Assembly: GCA_964459065.1 (NCBI GenBank)
Contig: CAYWMN010000036.1
Location: forward strand, 1 to 21,945
DNA: 21,945 nt
Origin: JAMCXS01 sp964459065
GTDB lineage: Bacteria; Acidobacteriota; Terriglobia; UBA7540
Reading direction: 5' to 3'
The position numbers and the translations under genes are program-made. The stretch's first letter is position 1. The number at the start of each line of letters is the position of its first letter. Below the pieces are notes generated by a model that was not told the DNA's origin, did not search any database, and saw nothing but the letters and a program-made list of their open reading frames with translations. This document shows, in pieces, positions 21,407 to 21,945 of the stretch.

Positions 21407-21945
21407 ATGGCAGAAAAAAAGATCATTGCGGTATTAGGCGCGACGGGCGCGCAGGGCGGCGGGCTCGCGCGCGCTATTCTGAACGATCCCAGCGGCGGCT
21501 TTGCGGTGCGCGCGCTCACGCGAGACGTGAATTCCGACAAGGCCAAGGCGCTTGCGCAGCAGGGCGCGGAAGTCGTCGCCGCCGACGTGGACGATCTTGA
21601 AAGCCTGAAGCGCGCCTTTGCGGGCGCCTATGGAGCCTTCTGCGTCACGTTTTTCTGGGCGCACTTCTCGCCGGAAAAAGAATTGGCCGAAGCCACGCTC
21701 ATGGCCCAGGCGGCCAAGGACGCGGGACTCCGGCACGTGATCTGGTCCACGCTCGAAGACACCCGCCAGTGGGTGCCGCTCAGCGATAATCGCATGCCCA
21801 CGCTGATGGACAAGTACAAAGTGCCGCACCTCGACGCCAAGGGAGAAGCGAATCACATTTTCACGGACATGGGCCTTCCGGTTACGCTGCTGCTGACATC
21901 GTTTTACTGGGACAATTTTATTTACTTTGGTTCCGGCCCCAAGAA
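21407..21945 (+). CDS. NmrA-like NAD(P)-binding protein (5' part; runs off the right edge)
   Basis: About 179 residues are visible of a family usually near 300. The Rossmann motif GATGAQG (Gly11, Gly14, Gly17) follows the start, then VRALTRDVNSDKAKAL and GAEVVAADVDDLESLKRAFAGAYGAFCVT, the standard NmrA/atypical short-chain-dehydrogenase layout. NmrA-like proteins bind NAD(P) and act either as redox sensors or as reductases; they often lack the Tyr-Lys catalytic pair, and which applies here cannot be told from the visible part. The ATG at 21407 has GGGAGG at 21395-21400, 6 bases upstream; GTG at 21404 is a less likely start. Confidence 0.9.
   Translation, partial: MAEKKIIAVLGATGAQGGGLARAILNDPSGGFAVRALTRDVNSDKAKALAQQGAEVVAADVDDLESLKRAFAGAYGAFCVTFFWAHFSPEKELAEATLMAQAAKDAGLRHVIWSTLEDTRQWVPLSDNRMPTLMDKYKVPHLDAKGEANHIFTDMGLPVTLLLTSFYWDNFIYFGSGPK

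Noticed and set aside
1..21945. Mobile element, CRISPR array or tRNA
   Set aside because: I looked for transposase or integrase motifs, regularly spaced repeats and cloverleaf-like sequences and found none I could support; gene order and composition look like stable chromosomal DNA.

Overview
This window reads as chromosomal core DNA of a Gram-negative, rod-shaped bacterium. The gene content (a FecR-domain protein next to mreB, a FadN-like beta-oxidation enzyme, GTG and TTG starts, fairly high G+C) would fit an Acidobacteriota member, but that is inference; no rRNA or other marker is present. A 10-N run at 3878-3887 shows it is a scaffold from a draft or metagenomic assembly. I saw no tRNA, rRNA, insertion sequence, integrase or CRISPR array.

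Layout. 1-1378 (-): 5' part of a FadN-like 3-hydroxyacyl-CoA dehydrogenase, with a well-formed promoter. 1600-3531 (-): PpiD-type membrane-anchored peptidyl-prolyl isomerase, followed by a terminator hairpin. 3709-10849 (+): a rod-shape block of FecR/Ig-domain envelope protein, mreB, mreC, mreD, PBP2 (mrdA) and rodA, closed by an intrinsic terminator at 10916-10943. 11136-13646 (+): an RNase E/G-family gene, the usual neighbour of mre genes (E. coli rng was first named cafA in that place), whose S1 domain is split by about 350 residues of low-complexity sequence. 13679-16798 (-): a three-gene lipid or polyketide set of FabF-like ketosynthase, class I methyltransferase and geranylgeranyl-reductase-like flavoprotein, with a secreted YceI protein gene upstream (16934-17569, -). 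18001-18495 (+): a Tat-signal-bearing VOC protein behind a long structured leader. 18633-20704 (-): a compact sulfur-transfer operon encoding a rhodanese-metallo-beta-lactamase fusion, TusA and DsrE2. 20961-21266 (+): a small uncharacterised protein. 21407 to the right edge (+): start of an NmrA-like NAD(P)-binding protein.

How the genes work together. MreB filaments, MreC and MreD position the RodA glycosyltransferase and PBP2 transpeptidase for lateral wall synthesis. PpiD assists folding of exported proteins. In the sulfur operon the rhodanese domain would hand persulfide sulfur to TusA and DsrE2, while the MBL domain may oxidise persulfide or glutathione persulfide. The ketosynthase/methyltransferase/flavoprotein set probably makes or modifies a hydrophobic product, and the adjacent YceI protein is a plausible carrier, which is inference. 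The most unusual items are the split-S1 RNase, the rhodanese-first MBL fusion with TusA and DsrE2, and the minimal ketosynthase operon without its own acyl carrier protein.
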